From DASTPP01 sp035762175 (GTDB lineage: Bacteria; Myxococcota_A; Polyangia; Polyangiales; Polyangiaceae), in assembly GCA_035762175.1 (NCBI GenBank), contig DASTPP010000251.1, forward strand, positions 1-55,454: a DNA stretch of 55,454 bases, written 5' to 3'. The notes under the pieces were generated by a model, which did no database searches, was not told the DNA's origin, and saw only the letters and a list, made by a program, of their open reading frames with translations. Positions 44,001 to 51,987 of this stretch are shown in pieces (the stretch's first letter is position 1; every line of letters starts with the position of its first letter). The translations under genes and the position numbers were made by a program.

Positions 44001-45840
44001 CTGACCCGCCGTCGCTCGGGTCATCGACTTCGTTCGCCAACTCCAAGGAGGGAACGGGCGCCGGGGCGGGCGTGTCGTTCAAGGTGCCCGTGCCGAGCTG
44101 GCCCGCGTTGCCGCGGCCCCAGCAGTGGAGGCGATCGTCGGCAGTGCGGGCACAGGTGAAGCCGTCGCTGGCGTCGACGGACGTCCAGTCGCCGCGGGTG
44201 CCGACGCGAAGGGGTGCCACACTGCTCGTGACGGGCACGATCTCGCCGCCGTCTTGCTCGATCTCGGCGACGCCGAGCTGGCCGCTGCGGTTGTCGCCCC
44301 AGCAATAGAGGCTGCCGTCTTGCTGAAGGGCGCAGGTGTGGTCGACGCCGCCGGCGACGCTCTTCCAAAGGCCGCCGCCCTCGACTGGTTCGGGCGCGAG
44401 CACCGCCGGGCCGAGGTCGACGCCGGTCTGCTGCGCGTCGTTGCGGCCCCAGCACGAGAGCTGGCCGAGGTCGTCGATGGCGCAGGCGTGGTAGGCGCCG
44501 CACGAGAGCGAGAGAAAGATGCGCTCGCCGGGGCCGAAGACGCGGCTACGGTAGGGGTCGAAGCCGACGCCGAGGCGGGCGTCGGCGGTCGGCGTGGCCA
44601 GCACGTCGTCGTTGCCGAGGCGCCCCTCGGTCTGGTTGCCCCAGCAGTAGAGCTCGCCGCCCGAGCGCAGGCCGCAGGTAAACTCGACGCCGGTGTCGAC
44701 CACCTTCCAGTCGCGAAACGCAAGGTCGGGGAAGGCGGCGTCGACCCGCCGGGGCTCGCGCACGATGCCACAGGCCCCTTCGGAGCCGTCGCAGGCGGGG
44801 CCGACGGCGCTCGCGGCGTTGCTGCCCCAGCAATAGAGCACCCCCTCGGAGATGGCGCAGGTGTGCCGCTGGCCCACGCTGACGGCCGAATAGAGGCGGT
44901 CGCCGCCGGCGCGCACGGGGTCGAGCGAGTTGGCGACCTCGGGGCCGCCGAACTGGCTATCGGTGTTGTCGCCCCAGCACCAGAGGGTGCTGTCGTCTGG
45001 GCTGCCGGGGGCGAAGCGAATGCCGCAGGTGTGGTGCTGGCCCGTGCTGACCGCGCGCCAGCGCATCTCGGCCGGGCCGACCGGGCTGGGCTCGACGATG
45101 GGGCTGGGGCTGGGCAGCCCGTTGACCGACGAGCCCCAGCAAAAGAGGCGCTGCTCGTCGTCGACGGCGCAGACCGCGTCGCGGCTGGTCGAGAACGAGG
45201 TCGGCGGGCGCGTGATCGGAGTATCGACGGGCGACCCGACCTTTTGCTTCTCGTAGAGCTCGCCCGGGCCGCAGAGCAAGGGGTCGCCGGTGCACTGCCG
45301 CAGCGTATCTTCGGGGATTCGCGCAGGCAGGCACTCGCCCTCGTAGCAGGTCGTCTCGCCGTTGCACGACTGGTCGCGGCAGTCGACGTTCAACGCCACG
45401 GGCAGCCGGAGGGGGCGGTGCTTGAGGTAGCGCAGCGATCGGCGCTGGACGATGCAGCCCTCGTACCCCGTATTGAGCTCTCTGCTCGCCGAGGGCAGGC
45501 AGCGGTCGACCGAGGGCTGGTTGACGGCGGCCACGACCTTGATGGCAAGCTCGTCGTCGCCGCCATCGCCCGGCACCAGCACCGTCGCGCGCAGCTTGCC
45601 CGTCGACGGGTCGCAGAGGGTGGTGTCGAGGGTGGGCGCGCCGTTCCAATCGTCGAGGACGAGCGAGGGGGGGCGGTCTTCGAGCTGCCCGTGCTCGCCC
45701 GCGGTGATGGCGACGCCGTGCAGGCGATCGCAAGGTAGGTCGGTGCTCAGCTCGAGCGTCACTTGCGTCGGCTCGAGGCACCCGCCCGTCGCCAGGGCGA
45801 CGATGGCCAGCGCGAGCCGCACCCCCGCGTGCGTCTTCAT
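41032..45840 (-). CDS. Giant RCC1 lipoprotein: 21 blades and a somatomedin-B-like domain
   Basis: This is a 1602-residue protein. Signal peptide LALAIVALATGGC has a lipobox. Residues of about 25-200 form a beta-rich domain with several Cys. The first propeller (about 215-590) has seven RCC1 blades, for example HTCALQQDGSLYCWGDNRSG. A Cys-dense segment at about 632-669 (GCVGEDGTLFCGG, CFCDEACEQHHDCC) matches a somatomedin-B fold. A Gly/Ala linker (about 670-797) follows. Then come 14 blades (about 797-1557) with a 56-residue, 167-168-bp period and core HSCALV-x-GGQVRCWG-x-N-x-x-GQLGDGTT. Blade 8 repeats the special features of blade 1 (GRVLCWGRND and LLPGLVLQSPGG), so a seven-blade unit was duplicated whole. 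The last blade is degenerate (IVCGEHND). The near-identical DNA repeats should recombine readily. Confidence 0.9.
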   Translation of the reverse strand: MKTHAGVRLALAIVALATGGCLEPTQVTLELSTDLPCDRLHGVAITAGEHGQLEDRPPSLVLDDWNGAPTLDTTLCDPSTGKLRATVLVPGDGGDDELAIKVVAAVNQPSVDRCLPSASRELNTGYEGCIVQRRSLRYLKHRPLRLPVALNVDCRDQSCNGETTCYEGECLPARIPEDTLRQCTGDPLLCGPGELYEKQKVGSPVDTPITRPPTSFSTSRDAVCAVDDEQRLFCWGSSVNGLPSPSPIVEPSPVGPAEMRWRAVSTGQHHTCGIRFAPGSPDDSTLWCWGDNTDSQFGGPEVANSLDPVRAGGDRLYSAVSVGQRHTCAISEGVLYCWGSNAASAVGPACDGSEGACGIVREPRRVDAAFPDLAFRDWKVVDTGVEFTCGLRSGGELYCWGNQTEGRLGNDDVLATPTADARLGVGFDPYRSRVFGPGERIFLSLSCGAYHACAIDDLGQLSCWGRNDAQQTGVDLGPAVLAPEPVEGGGLWKSVAGGVDHTCALQQDGSLYCWGDNRSGQLGVAEIEQDGGEIVPVTSSVAPLRVGTRGDWTSVDASDGFTCARTADDRLHCWGRGNAGQLGTGTLNDTPAPAPVPSLELANEVDDPSDGGSGGSGGSGGSSGSGGVESGGCVGEDGTLFCGGASIYGCFCDEACEQHHDCCSNKADVCAGGSGGAAGNAGASGAAGSGGGAGGGGMGGVGGGAAGNFGVEGAGGGANAGAGGTETNGGAGGLGGEAGTSGDGGSSGSGGEGGDAGTSGTGGAAGAAGTGSGGAGGIGGSGGSGGTGGGGAPPTASHIALGEGHSCAIVDGGRVLCWGRNDSGQLGDGTTNSRLLPGLVLQSPGGTPLEGALALALGHDHCCALVTGDQVRCWGDNGSGQLGDGTKFQRLTPVPVVQWTGGTPLGGVKALALGQYHSCAVVDEGQVRCWGSNGYGQLGDGSTTQRSIPVPVLQDPDGAPLEKAKALALGLYHSCVTLEEGQVRCWGDNGSGQLGDGTTAQRLTPVSVVQEPGGAPLEKAQALALGLYHSCVMLEGGQVRCWGYNGYGQLGDSTTAQRLTPVPVVLAPGGPSLAEAQALALGQYHSCARLGEGQVRCWGYNVYGQLGDGTTEQRLTPVPVLQELAGPPLEGVQVLALGQYHSCALGSGGQVRCWGHNGSGQLGDGTTAHRPIPVPVPLWLERPPLEGAQAPALGDEHSCAIVDAGRVLCWGRNDYGQLGDGTTSSRLLPGLVLQSPGGPPLEGALKLALGGAHSCALVADGQVRCWGHNGHGQLGDGTTALRLTPVPVVQWTGGTPLKGVQQLSLGYHHSCAIVDGGQARCWGYNFYGQLGDGTTNSRPIPTPVLQEASGLPLEGAQELALGYDHSCALVGGQVRCWGQNFYGQLGDGTTSSRPIPAPVLQASGGPPLEGAQELALGHDHSCARLGEGQVRCWGYNVYGQLGDSTTAQRLTPVPVVLAPGGPPLEGAQKLALGYDHSCALVGGQVRCWGHNGSGQLGDGTTAHRPIPAPVLQDPGELLFEGVQTLSLDDAHSCVALKESEIVCGEHNDLGQLGDDTMTDKYTPRPAQLVPDGDLGPLSAESSLAPPTASTAPLRLGLEPISR

Positions 45841-46293
45841 ACTCGTGTCTTATCAGACAGCTCGCGCGCGATTGAAGAAAATTGCGCAATGGAACCCGCG
45901 CGGTCGGTCGATGCTACCTTTGTGGGTACTGTCGCTTCGTGGCTGATCGCCGGCCGATGTCGTAGGGCGTTGGCGACGCCACGCCCTCAAGGTCGGGCGC
46001 AAAGAGCGCGACGCCCCTCCTTTCGATCGCGAATATGGGGGGGCCGCGCGGGGGGGTAAGTTCGCGTGTGGCGACAAATTCAACAATGCTTTCTTGAAAG
46101 GGTAGCCATCGAACTATCTGGCGAATTGGCGAAAGCTCTCGTAAGGTGTCCCCCAGGCGTTGGCTGTGATCGCCGGCCGTCGGGGCGCCCCCGGCCATGG
46201 GGGGGCGCTCTCGCGGCGGGGGCGAACGCACCGGGCGGCGGCCACGACGTGCGTGGCGCTGCCCACCCTCTTTTTCTCTCTCGAGCAAGGTGT
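45841..46293. promoter_or_regulatory. Divergent upstream region between the RCC1 and TPR/PEGA genes
   Basis: No gene is supported in these 450 bp. The first 60 bp upstream of the RCC1 start are AT-rich (45841-45895, with TTGAAGAAAATTGCGCAATG), which suits a promoter. A second AT-richer segment (46070-46130) may serve the TPR/PEGA gene. No operator is clear. Confidence 0.4.
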
Positions 46294-47217
46294 ATGCGCA
46301 TGACCGAGCACGACCTTCGTCGCCACCAAGGGGCCCTGCTGCTGGCGCTCGCGCTCGCCGGCGTCGCGCCCGGGGCCTGGGCGCAGACTCCCCCGGGTGC
46401 CTTGCCGGGCCAGCCGCTTTCGTTCGCGCCCGCGGGGGCGGCGGGCCCGCCCGGCGCCCCGTCGTCCGAGGCGTCGGCCCGCCAGGCGTTGACCACGCGC
46501 GACGAGGCCCGAGACGAGGTGCCCCTCTCGGTCGAGCTGCGGCGCCGGGCCAAGCGCGCCTGGGACGAGCGGCGCTACCCCGACGCCTTGAGAGACTACG
46601 AAGAGGCGGCCGCCCTCGCGCCCGACCCGCGGCTGTTTTTCAACCTCGCCGACACCTGCGAGAAGCTGGGGCGCTACCCCGACGCGCTCCGATGGCTGAC
46701 GCGCTTTCACGCCGAGGCCTCGCGCGACGAGCTCGACCAGGTGCCTCACCTGGGCAAGCGGCTGGCCCTTTTGCGCAACCGCGTCGCCGTGCTCAAGGTG
46801 AGCGCCAACGTGCCGGGCGCGCGCGTGCTGGTGCGCGACGCGGTCGTCGGCACGCAGCCGCCCGGTCGGCCGCTCGAGGTGGCGGTGAACGCGGGCCAGG
46901 CGATGGTCGAGATCGTTCGCGACGGCTACCGCCCGTACTACAAGGCGCACACGCTGCAGGGGGGCCAGTCGCTCGAGCTCGCCGTCGAGCTGAGCCGCGA
47001 CGCGGCGCCGGTGACGGTGATCGACAAGACGACCACGGTCTACGTTCGCTCGACGCCGTTCTGGTCGCAGTGGTGGTTCTGGGCGGGCGCCAGCGTGCTG
47101 CTCGCGGGCGGCGCCGCTACGGTCTACGCGCTCTCGACTGAGAAGGCGCCGAGGGCACAAAGCGACCAGACTGTCTTGCCGACCGCCTTGCCTTCGAGCC
47201 TCGGCTTGCGCTTTTAG
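46294..47217 (+). CDS. TPR-PEGA membrane protein
   Basis: This is a 307-residue protein. The signal peptide is LLLALALAGVAPGAWAQ. A low-complexity stretch precedes TPR-like helices, VELRRRAKRAWDERRYPDAL, YEEAAALAPDPRLFFNLADT and CEKLGRYPDALRWLTRF. A PEGA domain follows, SANVPGARVLVRDAVVGTQP and AGQAMVEIVRDGYRPYYKAH. A membrane helix, WWFWAGASVLLAGGAATVYA, lies near the C-terminus. This is the same architecture as the gene at 29363. ATG 46294 has AAGG close upstream; ATG 46300 is also possible. It is divergent from the giant RCC1 gene. Confidence 0.8.
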   Translation: MRMTEHDLRRHQGALLLALALAGVAPGAWAQTPPGALPGQPLSFAPAGAAGPPGAPSSEASARQALTTRDEARDEVPLSVELRRRAKRAWDERRYPDALRDYEEAAALAPDPRLFFNLADTCEKLGRYPDALRWLTRFHAEASRDELDQVPHLGKRLALLRNRVAVLKVSANVPGARVLVRDAVVGTQPPGRPLEVAVNAGQAMVEIVRDGYRPYYKAHTLQGGQSLELAVELSRDAAPVTVIDKTTTVYVRSTPFWSQWWFWAGASVLLAGGAATVYALSTEKAPRAQSDQTVLPTALPSSLGLRF

Positions 47218-47311
47218 CGGCCGAAGGCTCGATGGCGAGGTCGAGCGCGAGCGGCCGGGCCCGCGAGTCGGGGTCGAAGGGCTTGGCCGCGCGGTCGGGG
47301 CGCGCCTCGGC

Positions 47312-47686
47312 TCAGGGCACGACGCCCTGGCAGAGCACGTTGCGCGCCGAGTTGCCCGGGCGCATCGTGCCGAAGGCCACGCCGTCTTTGGCGATGTTGC
47401 AGGTCGGCTCGCGCATGCAATTGACGGAGATGACGCTGAAGCTCACGCGGTCGCCCGTCTTGAAGCCGTAGTCTTTGCTCGTCCAGCCGCCGCGGAAGAG
47501 GCCCGGCGGCTCTTCGACGATGCCCTTCGGCCCCTTGACCGAGACCGACACGGGGCACTTGCCCGCCTCGGCATGAAAGCGCACGCCGCTGCTCTTGTCG
47601 CGCCCGCGCGCGCAGCAGCCGGCGGCCAGCAGGGCGAAACAGAGCGAGGCGGCGACGGCGGGCAGGCGGGGTACAGGCGGGGCCAT
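47312..47686 (-). CDS. Small lipoprotein of unknown function
   Basis: This is a 124-residue protein. The signal peptide SLCFALLAAGCCARG contains lipobox LAAGC. The mature part is a small beta-type domain with Cys in KCPVSVSVKG, NCMREPTC and VLCQGVVP, perhaps two disulfides. KGPKGIVEEPPGLFRGGWTS and SARNVLCQG show no family that I recognise. It converges with the TPR/PEGA gene. Confidence 0.65.
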   Translation of the reverse strand: MAPPVPRLPAVAASLCFALLAAGCCARGRDKSSGVRFHAEAGKCPVSVSVKGPKGIVEEPPGLFRGGWTSKDYGFKTGDRVSFSVISVNCMREPTCNIAKDGVAFGTMRPGNSARNVLCQGVVP

Positions 47687-47709
47687 CGTTACAAGCTATC
47701 ACCAGCGCC

Positions 47710-47940
47710 CCCAGCCCCGCTACGGCCGTCGCGCCTCGGCCCTCGCCGGCCTCGCCCCAGCCTTCGTCTGCCTCGCCGGGCTCGCCCCAGCCTTCGTCTG
47801 CCTCGACGCGCTCGCCTCAGCCCTCGGGGGGCTCGATGCGCCCGCCTCGGCCCTCGGGGCTCGACGCGCCCGCCTCAGCCCACGAGGCTCGACGCGCCCG
47901 CCTCGGCTCTCGGGGCTCGACGCGCCCGCCTCAGCCCTCG
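47710..47940. repeat. 28-30 bp tandem array extending the 3' end of the OsmC gene
   Basis: About eight units of 28-30 bp begin GTCGAGCC on the minus strand and contain GAGGGCTGAGGCG. The first unit is the end of the OsmC coding sequence, with its VEPPEG and TGA; the following units repeat that end, with TGA kept in several of them. The units furthest downstream are changed to a GGCAGACGAAGGCTGGGGCG form. This is the third duplication of a stop-codon end in the window. Confidence 0.85.
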
Positions 47941-48383
47941 GGTGGCTCGACGCGCACGTCGGTCTTGACCGAGTTGGCGATGAAGCAGCCCCGGTGGGCG
48001 CTCTCATGCAGCGCGGCGAGCGCGGCGGCGTCGGGGGCCTGGCCGGCGAAGCGCACCCGCGGCCGCAAGAGGACGCGGGTGACGGCCAGGCGCCCCTCGG
48101 CGTTCTTCTCGAGGTGCCCGACGGCCTCGTCTTCGTAGGCGTCGACGGTGAGGCCCTTGCGCGCGGCGATCGCCAGGAAGGTCAGCATGTGGCAACTCGA
48201 GAGCGCGCCGACGAGGGCCTCTTCGGGGTTGGGCAGGGCGGGGTTGCCGCGGTACTCGTGCGCGGCCGAGGCGCGCAGCGACGAGCCTGTCCCGAAGCGC
48301 CAGTCGTGATCGCGCGGGTACGACTCGTAGCCGAAGTCGGCGCCGTCGCGCTGCCAGGAGATATGGGCTCGGTGCTCGGACAT
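47931..48383 (-). CDS. OsmC-family peroxide-resistance protein
   Basis: This is a 150-residue protein, the usual size for OsmC/Ohr. FRTG-like FGTGSSLRAS, NPALPNPEEALVGALSSCHM (the peroxidatic Cys) and HRGCFIANSVKTDVRV (the resolving Cys) are clear. The catalytic Glu is in NPEEALVGA. It should reduce organic hydroperoxides with thiols in the cytoplasm. The ATG at 48383 follows AAAGG. An earlier in-frame ATG (48425) adds a basic tail unlike the family. Confidence 0.9.
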   Translation of the reverse strand: MSEHRAHISWQRDGADFGYESYPRDHDWRFGTGSSLRASAAHEYRGNPALPNPEEALVGALSSCHMLTFLAIAARKGLTVDAYEDEAVGHLEKNAEGRLAVTRVLLRPRVRFAGQAPDAAALAALHESAHRGCFIANSVKTDVRVEPPEG

Positions 48384-49044
48384 GGTGGAAGCCTTTCGGT
48401 TCGGAGCGGCCTTGGCTCTTGGCATGCGGGCCGGCGCCTTGTCGAGCCCTCGGCGGCGCGCCGGGGCCCTACGGCGCGCTGCGGCTCCGCAACCTCGGGG
48501 GCGCGTCAGGGGCCTGCGGCAGCCTTCTGCCCGCTCTCGCCCTCGCCTCCGGCCTCGAGGCGACGCTGCGGGGCTCGTCGCACGTGACGCTTACGCAACG
48601 TGAGGCGAGGGGGCGGCGTTAGCTGTGAGGCGAGTGTCACTAAACCGCATGAACCATGCCAAGGCCGCGGGGGTGGTTGGCGCCTACAGGGCCTCGTCGG
48701 GGCGTGGCTCGTCGTCGGATATGGTGAGACCGAAGGGCAGGAGGGGTGCGCCTCGAGAAGCTCGGGGGCGGCCGCCCAGCTTGATCTTGGGGCCGAGCTT
48801 GCGGGGTTGTAAGGCGGCTTTTTGGCTGCGGGCGGGCTCGATCGGGTATCGTACAAGTCTTGCCGAAGGTTTCATCGGCGAGGGCAACGTAGGGTCCGCG
48901 CAAGGTTTGCCTGAGGGCCGACTTCACGAGTCTGTTCGAGGGCGGCTACGTTGGGCAGGGTGAGAGCAGTCCGTTGGTAGACCTACTGTCGCAGGGGGGA
49001 TGGGGCGTCCGCATGCAACCACCGTCGTCGGTAGGGGGCCCATC
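48384..49044. other. Intergenic region with a doubtful small ORF
   Basis: 660 bp without a firm gene. A 67-codon minus ORF at 48684-48887 ends LPFGLTISDDEPRPDEAL and has fairly protein-like composition, including KLGPKIKLGGRPRASRGA, but has no ribosome site and I do not recognise it (confidence about 0.25). Less GC-rich parts lie near 48640-48680 and 48800-48960. No hairpin with a T-run is convincing. Confidence 0.35.
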
Positions 49045-50640
49045 ATGAACGCTGCCGGGGTGCGCTCGGCTCAATCGCCCGCGCCGCCGGGCGAGGCGGG
49101 CTCGGCGCCGTCGTTCACGCCGGGTGGCGAGAGCTTGGCGTCATCGTCCGCGCCGCCGGGCGAGGCGAGCTTGGCGTCATCGTCCGCGCCGCCGGGCGAG
49201 GTGAGCTTGGCGCCGTCGTCTGCGGCGTCGGGCGAGGCGAGCTCGGCGCCCTCGTTGGCTGCGTTGGGCGAGGCGAGCTTGGCGCTGTCGTCTAGGGACC
49301 CGGGCGGGCCTAGCTTGGCGTCATCGCTCACGCCGCCGGGCGGGATGAGCTTGGCGCCGTCGCTCACGCCGCCGGGCGGGGTGAGCTTGGTGCCGTCGCT
49401 CACGCCGCCGGGCGGGGTGCGCTCGACCCTGTCTTCGTTGCCGCCGGGTCGCGCGCTCGTCGGCGCCGCCGCCGTGATCGGCGACGGCACCCGCGCGCTC
49501 TTCGGCGCCGCCCAGGCGCGTCACCCCGCGCTCGACGCGCTCCGCGCCGCCGCCATCTTCGTGGTGATGGCCCAGCACTGGCCCGGCCGCTTCAAGCTGG
49601 GCAGCGAGCTCGCGCTGCCGGTCGGGCAGTACCCGCCCTTCTCGGTGGGGTTCGTGGGCGTCGACCTCTTCTTCGTGCTCAGCGGCTTTCTCATCGGCCG
49701 CCCCCTCTGGAAAGAGCTGGCGGCCAAGGGCACGATTTCGTTCGCCCGGTTCTTTCTGCGCCGCTCGTTTCGCATCTGGCCATACTACTACTTCGCCCTG
49801 CTCGCCTGGACGATCTGGCACCCGGCCGAGCACCCCACGGTGCAGGTGAGCGAGCTCTTCTTCTTCGCCAACTACGTGCACGGGGGCGGCATACCCGGTA
49901 GCTGGTCGCTCTCGACCGAAGAGCAGTTTTACATTCTCGCGCCGCTGCTGATCTTGGCCCTGCGCCGGCGCATCCCCCTCTGGGGGTACTTCGTCGTGTT
50001 CGGCGCCCTCGAGGCCGCCGTCGTCGCGGCCCGCTACCACGCCGTGGGGGTCATCGCGGCGAGCGCGGGCAGGTTCGGGTACTTCGAGCAGCTGCACCTG
50101 CACGCCGACGGCCTGCTCTTCGGCCTGGGGCTCTCGCTGCTCTCGGTGCTGCGCCCGGCGTGGCTGCGCCCCGACCGGGGCCGCCCGCGGCGGGGCTGGG
50201 CCGTCTTCGCCGCCGGCTGCGCCGCGGCGTTCGGGCTCTACGCGATCAATCGCGAGGTGTACAACCTGCTCTCGCTCGCCATCATCTTCACCTCGCTGAC
50301 CTACGCCCTGCTCACCGACCCGAGCCGCCTGCAGAAGCTCTGGCGGTGGCGGGGGTTTCAGACGTTCAGCATGTTGTCGTTCGGCATGTACCTCAACCAG
50401 TTCCTGGTGCTGGCCGAGTTCGGGCGCTTTTGGGGCCGGGTCACCCGGGGCGTGTTGCCGCCGAACCTGGCGTTCTTTCTGGGCTTCGCGCTGGGGGTCG
50501 CGCTCTGCTGCGCCCTCGCCGCGATCACGTACGTTCTCATCGAGCACCCCTTCCTGATGCTCCGCGACCGCCGGCTGAAGCCGCCGCAGCTCGCCGACCT
50601 CGGCTGGAAGCCCGGCGCCGCCGACCAGCCGGCGTCCTGA
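49045..50640 (+). CDS. Membrane acyltransferase (acyltransferase 3 family) with an N-terminal repeat tail
   Basis: This is a 531-residue protein. Residues of about 10-140 are a 12-residue tandem repeat (36 bp, 49075-49445), with units such as APPGEASLASSS and TPPGGVSLVPSL, about ten copies. The rest is the acyltransferase 3 fold: HPALDALRAAAIFVVMAQHW (active-site His), GVDLFFVLSGFLIGRPLWKE, RFFLRRSFRIWPYYYFALLA, WSLSTEEQFYILAPLLI and about ten membrane helices. Such enzymes O-acylate envelope sugars. The repeat tail would be on the cytoplasmic side. ATG 49045, with AGGGGG upstream, is preferred to ATG 49000. Confidence 0.87.
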   Translation: MNAAGVRSAQSPAPPGEAGSAPSFTPGGESLASSSAPPGEASLASSSAPPGEVSLAPSSAASGEASSAPSLAALGEASLALSSRDPGGPSLASSLTPPGGMSLAPSLTPPGGVSLVPSLTPPGGVRSTLSSLPPGRALVGAAAVIGDGTRALFGAAQARHPALDALRAAAIFVVMAQHWPGRFKLGSELALPVGQYPPFSVGFVGVDLFFVLSGFLIGRPLWKELAAKGTISFARFFLRRSFRIWPYYYFALLAWTIWHPAEHPTVQVSELFFFANYVHGGGIPGSWSLSTEEQFYILAPLLILALRRRIPLWGYFVVFGALEAAVVAARYHAVGVIAASAGRFGYFEQLHLHADGLLFGLGLSLLSVLRPAWLRPDRGRPRRGWAVFAAGCAAAFGLYAINREVYNLLSLAIIFTSLTYALLTDPSRLQKLWRWRGFQTFSMLSFGMYLNQFLVLAEFGRFWGRVTRGVLPPNLAFFLGFALGVALCCALAAITYVLIEHPFLMLRDRRLKPPQLADLGWKPGAADQPAS

Positions 50641-50810
50641 GCGGGCGAGCCCGCGGGCGGGGCGGCCCGCTCGCGGCGACCGGGGCCGCTTCGGAGCTCG
50701 GTTCGAGCGCGTCGACCGCCGCCTGGAGCAGGGCGTTCCTGGGCTGCTAGGCTGAGCGCGCCGCGACCCGCCGCCGCGCGGGGCCCGGCCGCCGCTTCGA
50801 AGGGCCTCCG

Positions 50811-51479
50811 TTGACGCTCGACCCCTCCCGCCGCACCCGGCTCTCGCCCCGCCTCGCCCGGCACTTCGCCGGCGAGACGCTCTTCGAGCGGGTGGCGCGC
50901 GCGCTCTGCGAGGCCGACTGCTTGCCGCGCAAAGAGCTCTACGAATCCTGGGAGGTCGCGCGGCGAGCGCGGCGGCGCTTTCGCGGCGGGCGCGTGGTCG
51001 ATCTCGCGTGCGGGCACGGGCTGGTGGCGCAGCTCATGCTTCTGCTCGACGACTCGTCGGGCGGTGCGGTCGCGGCCGACCGGCGCCTGCCGCCGAGCGC
51101 GGCGAAGGTGGCCGAGGCGATGGCGCGGGCCTGGCCGAGGCTGCGGGGGCGGGTCGAGCTCGTCGAGAAGCCCGTCGCCGAGATCGAGCTCGGGCCGGGC
51201 GATCTGGTCGTCTCGGCGCACGCGTGCGGCGCGCTCGCCGACGAGGTGCTGGGGCGCGCCCTCGGGGCGCGGGCGCGCGTCGTGGTCTTGCCCTGCTGTC
51301 ACGAGAAGGCCGCCTGCGATCGGGGGGGGCTCGAGGGCTGGGTCGACGCGGCGCTCGCCATCGATCTGACGCGGGCCGCGCGGCTGCGGGCCGAGGGCTA
51401 CGCCGTGCACACGCAGCGCATTCCGGCGGAGATTACGCCGAAGAACCGCCTGCTGATGGGCGAGCCTCCGGCGCGCTGA
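50811..51479 (+). CDS. SAM-dependent methyltransferase
   Basis: This is a 222-residue protein. The SAM-binding motif is RVVDLACGHGLVAQLMLLLD; the next strand has GAVAADRRLPPSAAKVAEAM, the D in VAADRR likely holding the ribose. Then come DLVVSAHACGALADEVLGRA and VVVLPCCHEKAACD. The SAHACG and PCCH motifs are those of the METTL25/RRNAD1-like group (PF13679) as I recall it, which may act on RNA or protein. The TTG at 50811 is the best start; no ATG is available at the right place. It runs in the same direction as the acyltransferase, about 170 bp after it. Confidence 0.8.
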   Translation: MTLDPSRRTRLSPRLARHFAGETLFERVARALCEADCLPRKELYESWEVARRARRRFRGGRVVDLACGHGLVAQLMLLLDDSSGGAVAADRRLPPSAAKVAEAMARAWPRLRGRVELVEKPVAEIELGPGDLVVSAHACGALADEVLGRALGARARVVVLPCCHEKAACDRGGLEGWVDAALAIDLTRAARLRAEGYAVHTQRIPAEITPKNRLLMGEPPAR

Positions 51480-51545
51480 CGCGGGCTCGGCCGGGCGCCG
51501 CGCTGGCGACGCCGCGCGCGCCGTGGCATAGGCCGTCGTCAGACC

Positions 51546-51869
51546 ATGGCCGACCGCGCGATGAAGCTTTCCGAGGCCATCGAGGCCAAGCTCGAGCAGA
51601 GCGCGGGCCTCGTCGTTTACTCCGACCTCGCGGCCCACCTCGGTCGCGACGCGGTGTTCGTCGTGGCGCGCTCGCTCTCGCTGGTCGCGTGCGGCGTCGC
51701 CGTGGCCACCGACGACGTCGAGCGGGTCGAGGGCTGGGTCCAGAGCGGCGAGCTGCGAAAGCCCTCGCGCGCCGAGCGCGCCGCGTGGCCCAACGACGCC
51801 GGCCGGCGCTGGCTCGCCGTCGTCGTGCAGCCCTTCGTCCTCGTGCAAGACCCCGCCGCGGCGACGTGA
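51546..51869 (+). CDS. DUF2288-family protein
   Basis: This is a 107-residue protein. EAKLEQSAGLVVYSDLAAHL opens the DUF2288 pattern, followed by VVARSLSLVACGVAVATDDV, VEGWVQSGELRKPSRAERAA and a close of WLAVVVQPFVLVQD. Length and the final PWVLVQ-type motif fit the family well. The function of DUF2288 is not known. It is 66 bp after the methyltransferase gene and may be in the same transcript. Confidence 0.78.
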   Translation: MADRAMKLSEAIEAKLEQSAGLVVYSDLAAHLGRDAVFVVARSLSLVACGVAVATDDVERVEGWVQSGELRKPSRAERAAWPNDAGRRWLAVVVQPFVLVQDPAAAT

Positions 51870-51987
51870 GGGGCGCGAGCCCGCGCCCTCGGCCGGCCCG
51901 CGCTCCACGCCGCGGCGCCGAGGCGGGCCGCCCGGGGCGACCTTGCCTCAGGGCGGGCGCGGCCCGACGTGGCGGGCGCGGCCGCCT

